A DNA stretch of 64,000 nt from Castellaniella sp041677825 (GTDB taxonomy: Bacteria > Pseudomonadota > Gammaproteobacteria > Burkholderiales > Burkholderiaceae_B): assembly GCF_041677825.1 (NCBI RefSeq), contig NZ_JBAYPG010000008.1, forward strand, positions 35,376-99,375, written 5' to 3'. The notes beneath the pieces are model-generated. The model searched no databases. It worked only from the letters and a program-made list of their open reading frames with translations, and was not told where the DNA came from. Position numbers and translations under genes: made by a program. Every line of letters starts with the position of its first letter. Positions within the stretch are counted from its first letter, which is position 1. Of this stretch, positions 1 through 8,541 are shown piece by piece.

Positions 1-243
1 CAGCGCGCCGACGGCGAGGGCAATGACGAACATCAGGACAATGCCGCCATACGGGGGCAGACCTGCGGACCAGTACCATCCGGCCAGCGAGGCAACGGTA
101 TAGGCGCCGATGGCGTAAAAACTGCCGTGAGCCATGTTCAGGATGCGCATCACGCCGTAGATCAGCGACAGGCCGGCGGCAATGATGAACAGCCAGGAGG
201 CATAGATGAAGCCATCGATGACGATGGCGAGAAAGGTCATCAT
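1..243 (-). CDS. Branched-chain amino acid type ABC permease, LivH family (partial, N-terminal 81 residues)
   Basis: Reading leftwards from the ATG at 243, the window holds the first 81 codons of a membrane protein; the rest lies off the left edge. It opens with a hydrophobic helix and then carries the LivH signature LSLIYGVMRILNMAHGSFYA, in which the NMAHG stretch is typical of the inner-membrane permeases of the HAAT (Liv) ABC family. It lies 81 bp downstream of a periplasmic Liv-type binding protein on the same strand, so the two are probably one transport operon. Two in-frame ATGs (243 and 240) are possible starts. The substrate is unknown; Liv-type systems also carry amides, urea and aromatic acids. 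Confidence 0.88.
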   Translation of the reverse strand, partial: MMTFLAIVIDGFIYASWLFIIAAGLSLIYGVMRILNMAHGSFYAIGAYTVASLAGWYWSAGLPPYGGIVLMFVIALAVGAL

Positions 244-324
244 CTTCTGGGATCGGAATGCAGATTGTGACGGGATCCCCCAGGGCGCCCGCGGGCATCC
301 GGGGGGATTGTGCAGGCTGCCGGA

Positions 325-1614
325 TCAGTCACACTGCGCGCCAGGGAAGCCGGCCTCGATCCAGTCGAGGCTCTTGGCCCCTTCGGGCGCAATGACGCAG
401 TTGGGCTGGTAGCGGATGACGTTTTCCAGGGTGGGCTTGCCATCGACCAGCTTGAAGGTGCCATACGCCAGCTCGGTGGCTGCCTGGTGGCCATTGTGAC
501 GATTCAGGCTCACCTTTCCGGCCGGGGTGTCGTACTCGATGCCCTTGAGCGCAGCGCGGATCTGTTCCATGTCGGGCGCGCTGCTGCCGGACTCGGCGGC
601 CGCCTTGTCGGCCGCCGCCTTGAGCGCAAGGACCGACTGCGCCATGTAGTAGGCGGGGAAGGTGGGCTGCTCGCCGTATTTTTTCTCGTACTCGGCGCGG
701 AACCAGTCGTTGAAGTCGGAATCGGGCGCCAGGATGCCGCCGTTGCCGCGCACCCCGATGATGGTGCCGTCGGGGATCTGTTTGGCCAGTGTGTTCAGTG
801 CCGTGCCCCCCGTGGTCAGGAGACCGGTCTGGCTCTTGAACAGGCCGCGCGGGGCCGCTTGAAGGATCAGCGCATCGAGGTCACCCCCCCAGAAGCTGGA
901 ATGGATGAGATCGGCCTTGTTGCGCGACAAGGCAGTGACTTCGGCACCATATTGGCCGGCCAGGAATTTCGGGAAGAGTTCGGACTTGATTTCGACTTCG
1001 GGCTTGAGCTGCTGCAGTGACTTGGAGAAATCCCGCCATGATTCCTGGCCCCAGCCGTAGTTCTGATTGATGCCTGAAATGGTGTTGACGTCATCCCGGG
1101 TGGCGAGCACATAGCGGGCTGCCGCGATGTTCTCGACGTCTTGCGTGTTCATGGTGCGGAAGACGTATTCCTTGGGGCCTTCCTCGAAGGTGCGCACCGT
1201 GCCGCAGTAGTAGAACAACGTGAGCGTCTTCAGTTCTTCGGCCACCGGGGCCACTGCAAGGCACGAGCCCGACGAGGCGTAGCCGACGACGGCATCCACG
1301 CCCTGACGCAACACCGCATTGCGGTATTCGGCCACCGGGTCTACGGCCTCGTCGACGTAGACGGTTTCGATCTGGCGCCCGCCAATGCCGGCTGCAGTGT
1401 AGGGCGCGGGCAGGGTGCCGTTGTTGATCGCTTCGATGATCAGGTCGGCGCCATTGCGTGACGGGATGCCGACAGGGCCCGAGACCGGGCCGGAGTAGAA
1501 CGAAATCAAGCCGAGCTTCAGCGGGTCTTGGGCCTGTGCGCCTTGCGCCATGGCCATCATGCCGGATGCAAGAATCAGGGCACTGAGGGTGCGGAGTCGT
1601 GTTTTGGTGTGCAT
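325..1614 (-). CDS. ABC transporter periplasmic substrate-binding protein (Liv/HAAT type)
   Basis: A 429-residue periplasmic binding protein. The start at 1614 is chosen over an ATG 32 codons upstream because a CCTGGAG ribosome site precedes it and a clear Sec signal peptide follows (basic MHTKTRLRT, hydrophobic core, cleavage near AQGAQAQ-DP). The mature protein begins KLGLISFYSGPVSGPVG and continues in the type I periplasmic fold (Peripla_BP_6) used by Liv/amide/urea transporters. Motifs such as VVGYASSGSCLAVAPVAEE and YYCGTVRTFEEGP fit the subgroup annotated for urea or short-chain amides, but the ligand cannot be fixed from sequence. It is followed by a LivH permease and is divergent from a TrmB-type regulator. 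Confidence 0.88.
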   Translation of the reverse strand: MHTKTRLRTLSALILASGMMAMAQGAQAQDPLKLGLISFYSGPVSGPVGIPSRNGADLIIEAINNGTLPAPYTAAGIGGRQIETVYVDEAVDPVAEYRNAVLRQGVDAVVGYASSGSCLAVAPVAEELKTLTLFYYCGTVRTFEEGPKEYVFRTMNTQDVENIAAARYVLATRDDVNTISGINQNYGWGQESWRDFSKSLQQLKPEVEIKSELFPKFLAGQYGAEVTALSRNKADLIHSSFWGGDLDALILQAAPRGLFKSQTGLLTTGGTALNTLAKQIPDGTIIGVRGNGGILAPDSDFNDWFRAEYEKKYGEQPTFPAYYMAQSVLALKAAADKAAAESGSSAPDMEQIRAALKGIEYDTPAGKVSLNRHNGHQAATELAYGTFKLVDGKPTLENVIRYQPNCVIAPEGAKSLDWIEAGFPGAQCD

Positions 1615-1789
1615 GCGGGTGCTCCAGGATAACTCGAGAAGGTTTTGCGAGATGCGTGGACTGCAGTTGTCGGTGTATTCGGACGTATCTTCAAAGCGTG
1701 CATCAGCCATGCTACTGTATGAAATTATATGTTTTTATAGGTATTAACACTTACGCCTACCGGTTCATTACGGTCGGATTTTCCTGACA

Positions 1790-1817
1790 TAATCCATGTT
1801 GTCGAAATTTCCTGACA
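1790..1817. promoter_or_regulatory. Tandem 10-bp direct repeat in divergent promoter region (candidate operator)
   Basis: TTTCCTGACA occurs twice, at 1790-1799 and 1808-1817, exactly 18 bp apart, immediately before the TrmB-type regulator gene and in the intergenic space shared with the ABC binding protein. Repeated sites on nearly the same face of the helix fit binding of a dimeric regulator, most simply autoregulation by the neighbouring protein. The function is inference. Confidence 0.4.
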
Positions 1818-1830
1818 GATCTTGGTGGAT

Positions 1831-2568
1831 ATGGTGAACGTTGACAGCATTCTTGAACAGGTGGGCCTGAGTGGCTCACGGGCGCGTTTCTACCTGGCGG
1901 CCCTCGCGCATGGTGAAGCCACTGTTGCACAGGTTGCAAAGAGGGCCGGCGTAGGCCGCACCAATGCCTACGAGATCCTGAACGCACTGGTACGAGACGG
2001 GCTGTTGAACCAGATCGAGAAGTCGGGCAAGACCTATGTCGTGGCCGAGAACCCCAATACGCTGCTCGGCAAGGCGCAAAATGCCGTGCATGGTGTGGAA
2101 TCGATCCTGCCGGACCTCCAGGCGCTCTACAGTGATTCGCTGACCAAACCGCGCATTCGCTACTATTCCGGCGTGGAGGGCATCGTCAATGTCATGAATG
2201 ACAGCCTCACCTGCCGTTCCAGAACGCTGCACGGCATTCTGTCCATGGCCGAGCTGCTCAATGTGCCGGGCAAGGATTTCATGCGCGACCATATAAAAAG
2301 GCGTATCGAAGCCGGCATCTGGCTGAACGTGATCCGCAGCGAGAGCGAAGAAATCGAACTGATATGGCCTTCATCTGCACAAGAACTGCGCGAAGTGCGC
2401 ATGTCGCGCCATGGTGCCCCCTTCACCATGACCAGCTATGTCTATGATGACAAGGTGGCGTATATCTCCTCGAAGAAAGAAAACTTTGCGATGATCGTCC
2501 AGAGTGCCGAATTTGCGGGCCTGCAGAAGATGCTTTTCGAGACGCTCTGGGCCAGTTGCCAGGCCTGA
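1831..2568 (+). CDS. TrmB-family transcriptional regulator
   Basis: A 245-residue cytoplasmic regulator. The N-terminal ~75 residues form a winged helix-turn-helix of TrmB type (LSGSRARFYLAALAHGEAT, VAKRAGVGRTNAYEILNALV), in which a short helix precedes the recognition helix. The remaining ~160 residues are a probable ligand-sensing half (RIRYYSGVEGIVNVMND, then YVYDDKVAYISSKKE). TrmB proteins are common in archaea as sugar regulators and less usual in beta-proteobacteria. The ATG at 1831 is used; a TTG at 1822 would add three residues. Because it is divergent from the Liv-type binding protein, control of that transporter is likely. Its ligand is unknown. Confidence 0.75.
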   Translation: MVNVDSILEQVGLSGSRARFYLAALAHGEATVAQVAKRAGVGRTNAYEILNALVRDGLLNQIEKSGKTYVVAENPNTLLGKAQNAVHGVESILPDLQALYSDSLTKPRIRYYSGVEGIVNVMNDSLTCRSRTLHGILSMAELLNVPGKDFMRDHIKRRIEAGIWLNVIRSESEEIELIWPSSAQELREVRMSRHGAPFTMTSYVYDDKVAYISSKKENFAMIVQSAEFAGLQKMLFETLWASCQA

Positions 2569-2792
2569 ACCTGGCATCCTCGCCGCCCCGCGCGGGCGCG
2601 GTTTGCCGCGCACCGGGCCAGGGCCCGATCGGGCCAGTTTCCCCGCTCGGGGCCGAAGACCGGTATCATCAGCATCTGCAGCTGGCAGCCAAGGCTGCAG
2701 CATCTGCTGTCCTTGGGCCGGGCTGCAGGCTGCCCAGGGTTCGGTAGTGCATCATCGAGGCCCGACCCATCAACCAAAGAGGCAAGACGACC

Positions 2793-3374
2793 ATGGCGAC
2801 CTACAGCAGTCTGACGATCATACGCAACGAACATAAATCCCTGTCGGTCATGTTGCGCTCGGCCCTGATGCTGGTCCAGCAGGGGCCTGGTCACGACGCA
2901 GAGGCGTTTTTCCGGTCCTTGCGCGCCATGCTGCTGTACATCGACGAATTTCCGGAACGCCTGCATCATCCGAAGGAAACGCAGTTGCTGTTTCCACGCA
3001 TCGTGCGCGCGGTGCCGGATGCGTCGGCGATCGTGATGCGGCTCGATCACGACCACGAATTCACCGAAAAAGTCGTGCCCCAGCTGCTCATCGAGCTGGT
3101 CGCCTGGGAGATGATAGGCGCTTCGCGTCAGGGCACGTTCGTGCGCAGCTTCGAACGCTACGTGCGGCTGTACCTGACGCACATGCAACAGGAAGAAGAC
3201 GAAATCCTGCCCCTGGCCGAGCGCCATTTCACGCAGGACGACTGGAAAGAGCTCGATGCGGCCTTCGAGGCCAACCAGGACACGATGACCAGGGCCGAGG
3301 CACCCACGCAAGAGTACGAACAGCTGTTTGCCCAGATTCTCAGGATGACCCCGGCGCCTTTCGGCCTGGGGTGA
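2793..3374 (+). CDS. Hemerythrin-like (HHE) domain protein
   Basis: A 193-residue, mostly helical cytoplasmic protein with the spaced His/Glu pattern of the hemerythrin HHE family: IIRNEHKSL near the start, RLHHPKETQLLFPRI around residues 50-65, RLDHDHEFTE near 85-95 and THMQQEEDEILPLAERHF near 125-145. These residues normally bind a di-iron centre used for oxygen, NO or redox sensing and for iron-sulfur repair. AGAGG lies upstream of the ATG. It stands alone on the strand, about 225 bp after the TrmB gene; that gap holds a GC-rich stretch with no gene that I can see. Confidence 0.85.
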   Translation: MATYSSLTIIRNEHKSLSVMLRSALMLVQQGPGHDAEAFFRSLRAMLLYIDEFPERLHHPKETQLLFPRIVRAVPDASAIVMRLDHDHEFTEKVVPQLLIELVAWEMIGASRQGTFVRSFERYVRLYLTHMQQEEDEILPLAERHFTQDDWKELDAAFEANQDTMTRAEAPTQEYEQLFAQILRMTPAPFGLG

Positions 3375-3503
3375 GCCACGCAGGCATGTCCATCCCGATC
3401 CATGTCTTTGGCTACGGGTTTGTACTGGCTTGACGGCCTGATCTTGAAGATTAAAGTAACTCCATAGACCTCGCCGAAAGGACGACGGGGCCCTGGAGGC
3501 TCT

Positions 3504-4520
3504 ATGGAATCGTCATTCAGTGCATTGTCCCGTCGCTGCCCGGCGGCCTGTTCCTGCCGCCGGTCCGGTCCCTGCCGCCTGTCTTCTCGTGCAGTCGCCG
3601 TACCGGACACCATCCCGCGATGCCCGCAGACAGGGGGCGAGCAACCGCATTGCGCGCGTCGCGCCATCCTGGCCTGGCTGGGCCTGGCCGGGCTTGCGGC
3701 AGTACTGCCTGTCCATGCTGCGAGCCCGATCCGGAAGGGGGCCGGCAGGTACCCGAAACTTGATATCGTGGCCGAAGATTTCCGCTTTGAACTCCCGAGC
3801 CGGATCGCTGCAGGGCATACGGAAATCACATTGAAAAACAGGGGTTCTGCAGCGCACCACGCCATGCTCATGCGTCTGAATCCCGGAAAGACCCTGGCTG
3901 AATTCATGGACATCGCGCGCAATGGCGATGTGGGTGCCCTGTTCTCGGTCTCATCTTCTGTGGGAGGGCCAGGCTCGATAGATCACGACCAGGAATCCAC
4001 AGTCATTGTGGATCTGGCCGCCGGTCAGCATGTCGTGATCTGCATCATACCGGGGGCCAGTGGCCTGCCTCATTACAAGATGGACATGCTGTCACCGTTG
4101 ATGGTGACCCCGGCCGCATCGGGACGCCCGCAGCCCAGCGCCGCCGTGGCGATCGACATGATCGATTTCTCGTTTGCAGGGATGCCGCAAACAATGCCTG
4201 CGGGACGGCAGCTGTGGAAGGTCATTGACACGGGCAGGCAGTTGCACGAACTCGCACTGAATCGCATTGCACGAGGGGTCACGTTCGCACAGGTCGCTGA
4301 AATCCTGAGGAACACCCCTCCGGATTCGCTGGGCACCCTTGCCGGATCGGCTCCGTTCACGGCAATGGCGGGGGTGGCACCCATGGGGCCCGGCGGGACC
4401 AACTGGGCCGTTCTGGATCTGGAGCCGGCCGATTATTTTGCGATCTGCTTTGTACCCGACCCCAAAACAGGCAAGCCGCACTTCGACCTCGGGATGATCC
4501 GGCCATTCTCGGTGCGCTGA
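3504..4520 (+). CDS. Secreted protein with two cupredoxin-like domains
   Basis: A 338-residue protein with a GGAGG ribosome site five bases before the ATG. An unusually long Cys/Arg-rich N-terminus (about 50 residues, six Cys) precedes an export signal (RRAILAWLGLAGLAAVLPVHA), which may be Tat or Sec. The body contains two similar units of about 130 residues. The first runs from DFRFELPSRIAAGHTEITLK to HVVICIIPGASGLPHYKMDM, the second from DFSFAGMPQTMPAGRQLWKV to DYFAICFVPDPKTGKPHFDL. Both have the F-C-I/F-P-x-H pattern of a cupredoxin-like beta-sandwich, with Cys and His where a blue-copper site could sit. The function is unknown. Its neighbours (hemerythrin, carbonic anhydrase) give only a loose metal/gas theme. 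Confidence 0.65.
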   Translation: MESSFSALSRRCPAACSCRRSGPCRLSSRAVAVPDTIPRCPQTGGEQPHCARRAILAWLGLAGLAAVLPVHAASPIRKGAGRYPKLDIVAEDFRFELPSRIAAGHTEITLKNRGSAAHHAMLMRLNPGKTLAEFMDIARNGDVGALFSVSSSVGGPGSIDHDQESTVIVDLAAGQHVVICIIPGASGLPHYKMDMLSPLMVTPAASGRPQPSAAVAIDMIDFSFAGMPQTMPAGRQLWKVIDTGRQLHELALNRIARGVTFAQVAEILRNTPPDSLGTLAGSAPFTAMAGVAPMGPGGTNWAVLDLEPADYFAICFVPDPKTGKPHFDLGMIRPFSVR

Positions 4521-4665
4521 GCCTCCTGTATCATTCATCCCGGGCCGCTACCTTGTGGCCAGCGCCATGGTGTCCCTGCGGAGCCTGGGGGGCAGGCGCC
4601 GAATGAATATTAATGAACATTCAACACTCTTTGTGCGTTGCCGCGTGTTCCCTGGGAGACTCGAT

Positions 4666-5394
4666 ATGCGTGCACTGCTTTTGCTGTGGATATGGGTCGG
4701 GCTGGCTACGCCGGTCCTGGCGGCCTCATGGGGCTATGAAGGGGATGCAGGGCCCTCGCATTGGGGGGCATTGAGTCCGGAGTTTGGCGTTTGCGATACA
4801 GGTCGCAATCAGTCTCCGGTGGATATCCACAATGCGTTGCCCGCCAGCATGGCGCCCCTGAGCCTGCAATATGATGCAGGTCCAGGCGCACGGATCACGA
4901 ATAATGGCCACACGATTCAGGTGGATTTTGAACGAGGCAATGATCTGATTCTTGATGGTGAAAGTTTCGCGCTGGTCCAGATGCACTTTCATGCGCCCGC
5001 CGAACACACCATCAACGGCCGGCAATATCCGTTTGAAGCGCACCTGGTTCATGCCAATGACAACGGCGATCTGGCTGTGCTCGGTGTCCTGTTCGAGGAA
5101 GGTGCCCCCCATCTGGGTCTGATGCGCCTGTGGTCCCACATGCCCGTCGACGCAGGGGTCACCCAGCCCATGCAGATCAAGGTTCTACCGTCCAGCCTGC
5201 TGCCTGCCAGACTGGATCACTACCGTTTCTCCGGATCCCTGACGACGCCGCCCTGTTCGGAAGGCGTGCGCTGGCTGGTGCTGGAGAATCCGGTGCAGGC
5301 CTCGTCGCAGCAGATCGAGACCTTTCGCAGCGTCATGGGCCAGGACACCAATCGGCCGATTCAGCCCTTGAACGGACGGGTGATTGTCCGTTGA
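4666..5394 (+). CDS. Periplasmic alpha-class carbonic anhydrase
   Basis: A 242-residue zinc enzyme that interconverts CO2 and bicarbonate, predicted periplasmic. The start at 4666 follows a GGGAGA site and begins a signal peptide (MRALLLLWIWVGLATPVLA-AS). Class hallmarks are all present: WGYEGDAGPSHWG at the mature N-terminus, NQSPVDI, the zinc ligands in QMHFHAPAEH and FEAHLVHAN, and the C-terminal substrate-pocket motif SLTTPPCSEGVRW. The length fits the family. The gene ends inside a 20-bp tandem duplication. It runs in the same direction as the cupredoxin-like gene, with 145 bp between them. Confidence 0.93.
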   Translation: MRALLLLWIWVGLATPVLAASWGYEGDAGPSHWGALSPEFGVCDTGRNQSPVDIHNALPASMAPLSLQYDAGPGARITNNGHTIQVDFERGNDLILDGESFALVQMHFHAPAEHTINGRQYPFEAHLVHANDNGDLAVLGVLFEEGAPHLGLMRLWSHMPVDAGVTQPMQIKVLPSSLLPARLDHYRFSGSLTTPPCSEGVRWLVLENPVQASSQQIETFRSVMGQDTNRPIQPLNGRVIVR

Positions 5395-5420
5395 ACCTGG
5401 GTATTGTCCGTTGAACCCGG
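5381..5420. repeat. 20-bp tandem duplication across the carbonic anhydrase stop codon
   Basis: Two adjacent 20-bp units (5381-5400 and 5401-5420) share ATTGTCCGTTGAACC and differ at only a few bases. The first unit encodes the last residues and the TGA stop of the carbonic anhydrase; the second repeats the same tail as non-coding sequence. It looks like a recent replication-slippage duplication. Confidence 0.8.
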
Positions 5421-5559
5421 GTATTCCAATATAGACAGGCTTGCAACGCACATGAAGAATGGACATGACACCAGGAATGAACCTGCTGCGAAGAGCAGTC
5501 ATGCTGCGCTGAGCAGTCATCACACCAGCAACGATCATGAAGCATGCCAAGGCACTCCC

Positions 5560-6567
5560 GTGACAGAATGGGCAAAGACCTGCATAACGGATGTGCCCGG
5601 GATCCGACTGGGGCATTGCACATTGTCTGCCCGCCCGACGGGGTGTTCGGTGCTCCTGTTTGAAGACAGTGCATGTGCAAGCGTCGATGTGCGTGGCGCA
5701 GCACCCGGAACACGGGAAACAGATCTGCTGGATCCGGTGAATTTCGTCCAGGAGGTCCACGCCATTGTCCTGTCGGGCGGCAGCGCCTATGGGTTGGCAG
5801 CAGCGCAGGGCGTGATGCAGTACCTCGAAGAAAACAAGGCTGGGTTCGCACTCGGAAATGGCGTCATTCCCATCGTGCCTGCTGCGGTTCTCATGGATCT
5901 GGAAGTCGGGGATTTTGCCGTGCGTCCTGACGCACAGGCGGGGTATCTGGCCTGTCAGGCCGCCACGGCGGCCCCGTCGCCACAAGGCAATATTGGCGCA
6001 GGCGCGGGTGCAACCGTAGGCAAGATGTTCGGCATGGCGCATGCCATGAAAGCGGGTCTGGGCACTGCCAGCCACACGGTGCCAGGTACGAACATCGTGG
6101 TGGGGGCCGTCGTGGCGGTGAACGCGGTCGGGGATATCCAGGCGCCCGATTCGCCGACGATTCTCGCCGGCGCCCGTACGCCAGATGGCCGGGGTTTTCG
6201 CAGCACGGCACAGGCCATCATGCAGGGCTATCGGGTCGGCAATCTTCAGTCATCCAATACCACGATTGGTGCCATTGCCACCAATGTATCCCTGAACAAG
6301 GCGCAACTCAGGAAAATCGCGGCCATGGCGCACGATGGTTTTGCGCGCACAATCAACCCCATCCATACCATGTGGGACGGCGACACCATTTTCGCCGTTT
6401 CAACAGGCCGGGAAAGCGGCCACGACGCCGACATCACGGCGCTCGGAACCATTGCCGCCATTGTCATGGCACAAGCCGTGGTCCACGCCACCATCAACGC
6501 CCAGGGCATCGCCGAGCTGAATTTGCCCGCACACCGGGACATGCTCCGCCCACACGCCACGACATGA
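5560..6567 (+). CDS. P1-family peptidase (DmpA / L-aminopeptidase D-esterase type)
   Basis: A member of the self-cleaving Ntn-type P1 (S58) peptidase family. The proenzyme cuts itself before a Ser/Thr that becomes the nucleophile and then removes N-terminal residues from amides or peptides. Recognisable parts are ITDVPGIRLGHCT at the start, VLSGGSAYGLAAAQGVM, GNIGAGAGATVGKM in mid-protein, and SNTTIGAIATNVSLNKAQL, whose Thr is the likely nucleophile. The GTG start at 5560 is preferred because AAGG lies seven bases upstream and the family normally begins just before ITDVPG. Upstream in-frame starts would add a His-rich tail. The neighbouring MFS gene, now broken, may once have imported its substrate. 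Confidence 0.82.
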   Translation: MTEWAKTCITDVPGIRLGHCTLSARPTGCSVLLFEDSACASVDVRGAAPGTRETDLLDPVNFVQEVHAIVLSGGSAYGLAAAQGVMQYLEENKAGFALGNGVIPIVPAAVLMDLEVGDFAVRPDAQAGYLACQAATAAPSPQGNIGAGAGATVGKMFGMAHAMKAGLGTASHTVPGTNIVVGAVVAVNAVGDIQAPDSPTILAGARTPDGRGFRSTAQAIMQGYRVGNLQSSNTTIGAIATNVSLNKAQLRKIAAMAHDGFARTINPIHTMWDGDTIFAVSTGRESGHDADITALGTIAAIVMAQAVVHATINAQGIAELNLPAHRDMLRPHATT

Positions 6568-6638
6568 TCCAGCCGCACGCTGCGGCCTGATCAAATTCCA
6601 ACAGATATCCATCAGGAGCGGCGAACATACACAGACCG

Positions 6639-7191
6639 ATGAGCGCACCGGATCAGGTCACGGCAGCCCAGGTGCAGGCGGCATACAAGGCCGTTGTTTC
6701 GTCATCCATCGGCGCCACGCTGGAATGGTTCGATATCATTGTCTATGCCTCTTTCGCTCCGGTGATTGCGCGGGTCTTCTTTCCCGAATCCGACCCGGGT
6801 TTCGCGCTCATCCTCACCTTTGCCACTTTCGTCATTTCTTATGTCATTCGCCCCCTGGGCGGTCTGGTACTGGGTAGCCATTCAGACCGCAAGGGCCGCC
6901 GGGCAGCCCTGAGCCTGACCCTGATGCTCATGATGGCGGGTACCTTGATCATGGCGCTCGCGCCCAGCCATGACATGGTCGGCGCCTGGGGCGGGTTGAT
7001 GACGTATGCTGCATTCGGGGCATTGATTCTGGCGTGGCCCCTGTTTCGCCTGATGATCTCGACGCCTGCCGTACCCACCATGATCTTCGTCATTGCCGTT
7101 CTGGGTACCATCATGGTGTTTTACCATGGCCATCGCCGTGGTTTCCCTGGTGGGTCTGGGCGTCGTGCGCAGAAAATACGCCCAACGCTAG
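6639..7191 (+). pseudogene. MFS (metabolite:H+ symporter type) transporter remnant with two internal deletions
   Basis: The N-terminus is a normal MHS-family symporter: SSIGATLEWFDIIVYASFAP, then RPLGGLVLGSHSDRKGRRAAL. After about residue 115 (near 6990) the reading jumps straight to sequence typical of helices 9-10 (GALILAWPLFRLM, PAVPTMIFVIAVL), so helices 5-8 are missing. Near 7115-7128 there is a second loss. The last helix and basic tail (AIAVVSLVGLGVVRRKYAQR, then TAG at 7189-7191) are readable only in another frame. The open frame itself runs on to 7436 with unrelated residues. An intact protein would have about 430 residues, so this one cannot be functional. It follows the P1 peptidase gene by 71 bp. 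Confidence 0.75.
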
Positions 7192-7208
7192 GCGCCCTGG
7201 CCACGTGC

Positions 7209-7226
7209 CCAGGGCGGCAGCCCTGG
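7209..7226. terminator. Hairpin between the MFS remnant and the lipoprotein gene
   Basis: A 7-bp perfect inverted repeat, CCAGGGC / GCCCTGG, with a GGCA tetraloop lies just after the MFS remnant and before the convergent lipoprotein stop. There is no T-run, so it is a stem-loop compatible with a weak or Rho-assisted terminator only. Confidence 0.35.
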
Positions 7227-7281
7227 ACCCGCCTCATGAGGCAAGCCCGGGCGGGCGCACAGGTGGACGATGGCCACCGGC

Positions 7282-8355
7282 TCAGTGCAATTGCGCCAGC
7301 TTGCTTACCATCAGCTCGTTTGTCTTGTCCAGCACATCGAGCGCAGCCGCCGCAAATTTTTCAGGTTCGGTGCGAAATACGTAGGTACGGGTATGATCGC
7401 CACCTACACCGGCCGCGCCCAGTATGCCGCCCTTGAACAGCAGGTTGAAAGCGCCTTCGGCTACCTGCGAACCGGTGGACGTTTCGTCTTCCATGGTGGC
7501 AAAGGGCTTGTCGGATGGCACTGGTTGGCCCAGTGCAAGCTTGCCGTTGTTGCTGCTGAACGTGCCACCGTAACCCGTGGTGAGACCCAGCACGCCATAA
7601 TCCACCGACATCAGTTGCCCAAGCTTGAGCTGCTGCATTGAAAACCCGGCGCTGCTGCCTGCAGCGAAATCGACCAGATAGGTGACGTTGATCAGGGGCA
7701 CTTTGGTTTTCTCGCTGAACTCCTGGAGGGTGCCTGTCAGGCCTATGGCAGACAGACCTTGACCAGGGGTGCTTTTGAACATTGCACTCAGGTCGCTGGA
7801 TTTGGACTGTGGGACCTCGTCGGGGAAAAACACCTGTTTGCTGCCCATTGTGGTCGGGATGTAGTAGTTGCCCACACCATATGAGGAAAACAGCGATGAA
7901 TTGTCGTCACGGAATGGAAAGTCGTGCTCGCTGAGCTTGGCGTACAAGGGGTGTGAGGTGAAGGTTTCGCGCGGCAGGATTCTGTAGCCACTGGCTTCAA
8001 GTCGGTTTACAAAGTCTTCATAGGCCTGGTCGGTAATGCGCTGCAAGGTTGCACCATCGATACCTTCCAGTTTCATTTCGCCTGTGGTTCTGCCACCCAC
8101 CAGCCTGGACGAACCTGTGACCGTCTTGCTTTCATTGAAACCCACCTTGAAGCCGCCGATCACCACATCCTGAATGCCGGCGAACGCCTTGGCGTTTTTG
8201 ACTTCGATATCATCGTTCGTGACAAGATTCATGAAACCGGAACTACGCGATTCGGCTTCCGCTGTCGTTGAATCATGCGATGTCTGCACCGTGGAACAAC
8301 CTGCCAGAAGGCCCGCCAATGCCAAAGGCGCCAGACTGCCAAGCACGTGCTTCAT
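7282..8355 (-). CDS. Outer-membrane-type lipoprotein of unknown function
   Basis: A 357-residue protein with a lipoprotein signal peptide (MKHVLGSLAPLALAGLLAGC), whose LAGC lipobox predicts lipidation at Cys20. Ser at +2 of the lipobox favours the outer membrane. The mature part contains a conserved-looking core (NAKAFAGIQDVVIGGFKVGF, then FVNRLEASGYRILPRE) and a C-terminal glycine-rich stretch (NLLFKGGILGAAGVGGDHTR). I do not recognise a named family; the arrangement resembles uncharacterised periplasmic beta-rich lipoproteins. It stands alone, convergent with the MFS remnant. The 186 bp on its upstream side contains no further gene that I can see. Confidence 0.72.
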   Translation of the reverse strand: MKHVLGSLAPLALAGLLAGCSTVQTSHDSTTAEAESRSSGFMNLVTNDDIEVKNAKAFAGIQDVVIGGFKVGFNESKTVTGSSRLVGGRTTGEMKLEGIDGATLQRITDQAYEDFVNRLEASGYRILPRETFTSHPLYAKLSEHDFPFRDDNSSLFSSYGVGNYYIPTTMGSKQVFFPDEVPQSKSSDLSAMFKSTPGQGLSAIGLTGTLQEFSEKTKVPLINVTYLVDFAAGSSAGFSMQQLKLGQLMSVDYGVLGLTTGYGGTFSSNNGKLALGQPVPSDKPFATMEDETSTGSQVAEGAFNLLFKGGILGAAGVGGDHTRTYVFRTEPEKFAAAALDVLDKTNELMVSKLAQLH

Positions 8356-8541
8356 ACCAAAGTCTCCGTCGTCGAATTGAAATATTTTCGGTCAAGCTGA
8401 ATTGTTGCCCAAAGGTGCATGAGCACATACCCCTGTTTGCAGGTAATGAACCGTGGCGCCCAGGCGCGTTGCAGCGGCAGATTCAGTTTCAGACGCAGAC
8501 GAGCCGTGCGATGACGATGATCGGGAATCGTGGTCCGACTG

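Noticed and set aside
5404..5559. Extended N-terminus of the P1 peptidase starting in the tandem duplication
   Set aside because: No ribosome site supports the early starts, and the family begins just before ITDVPG; the stretch includes a His-rich segment absent from relatives as far as I recall.
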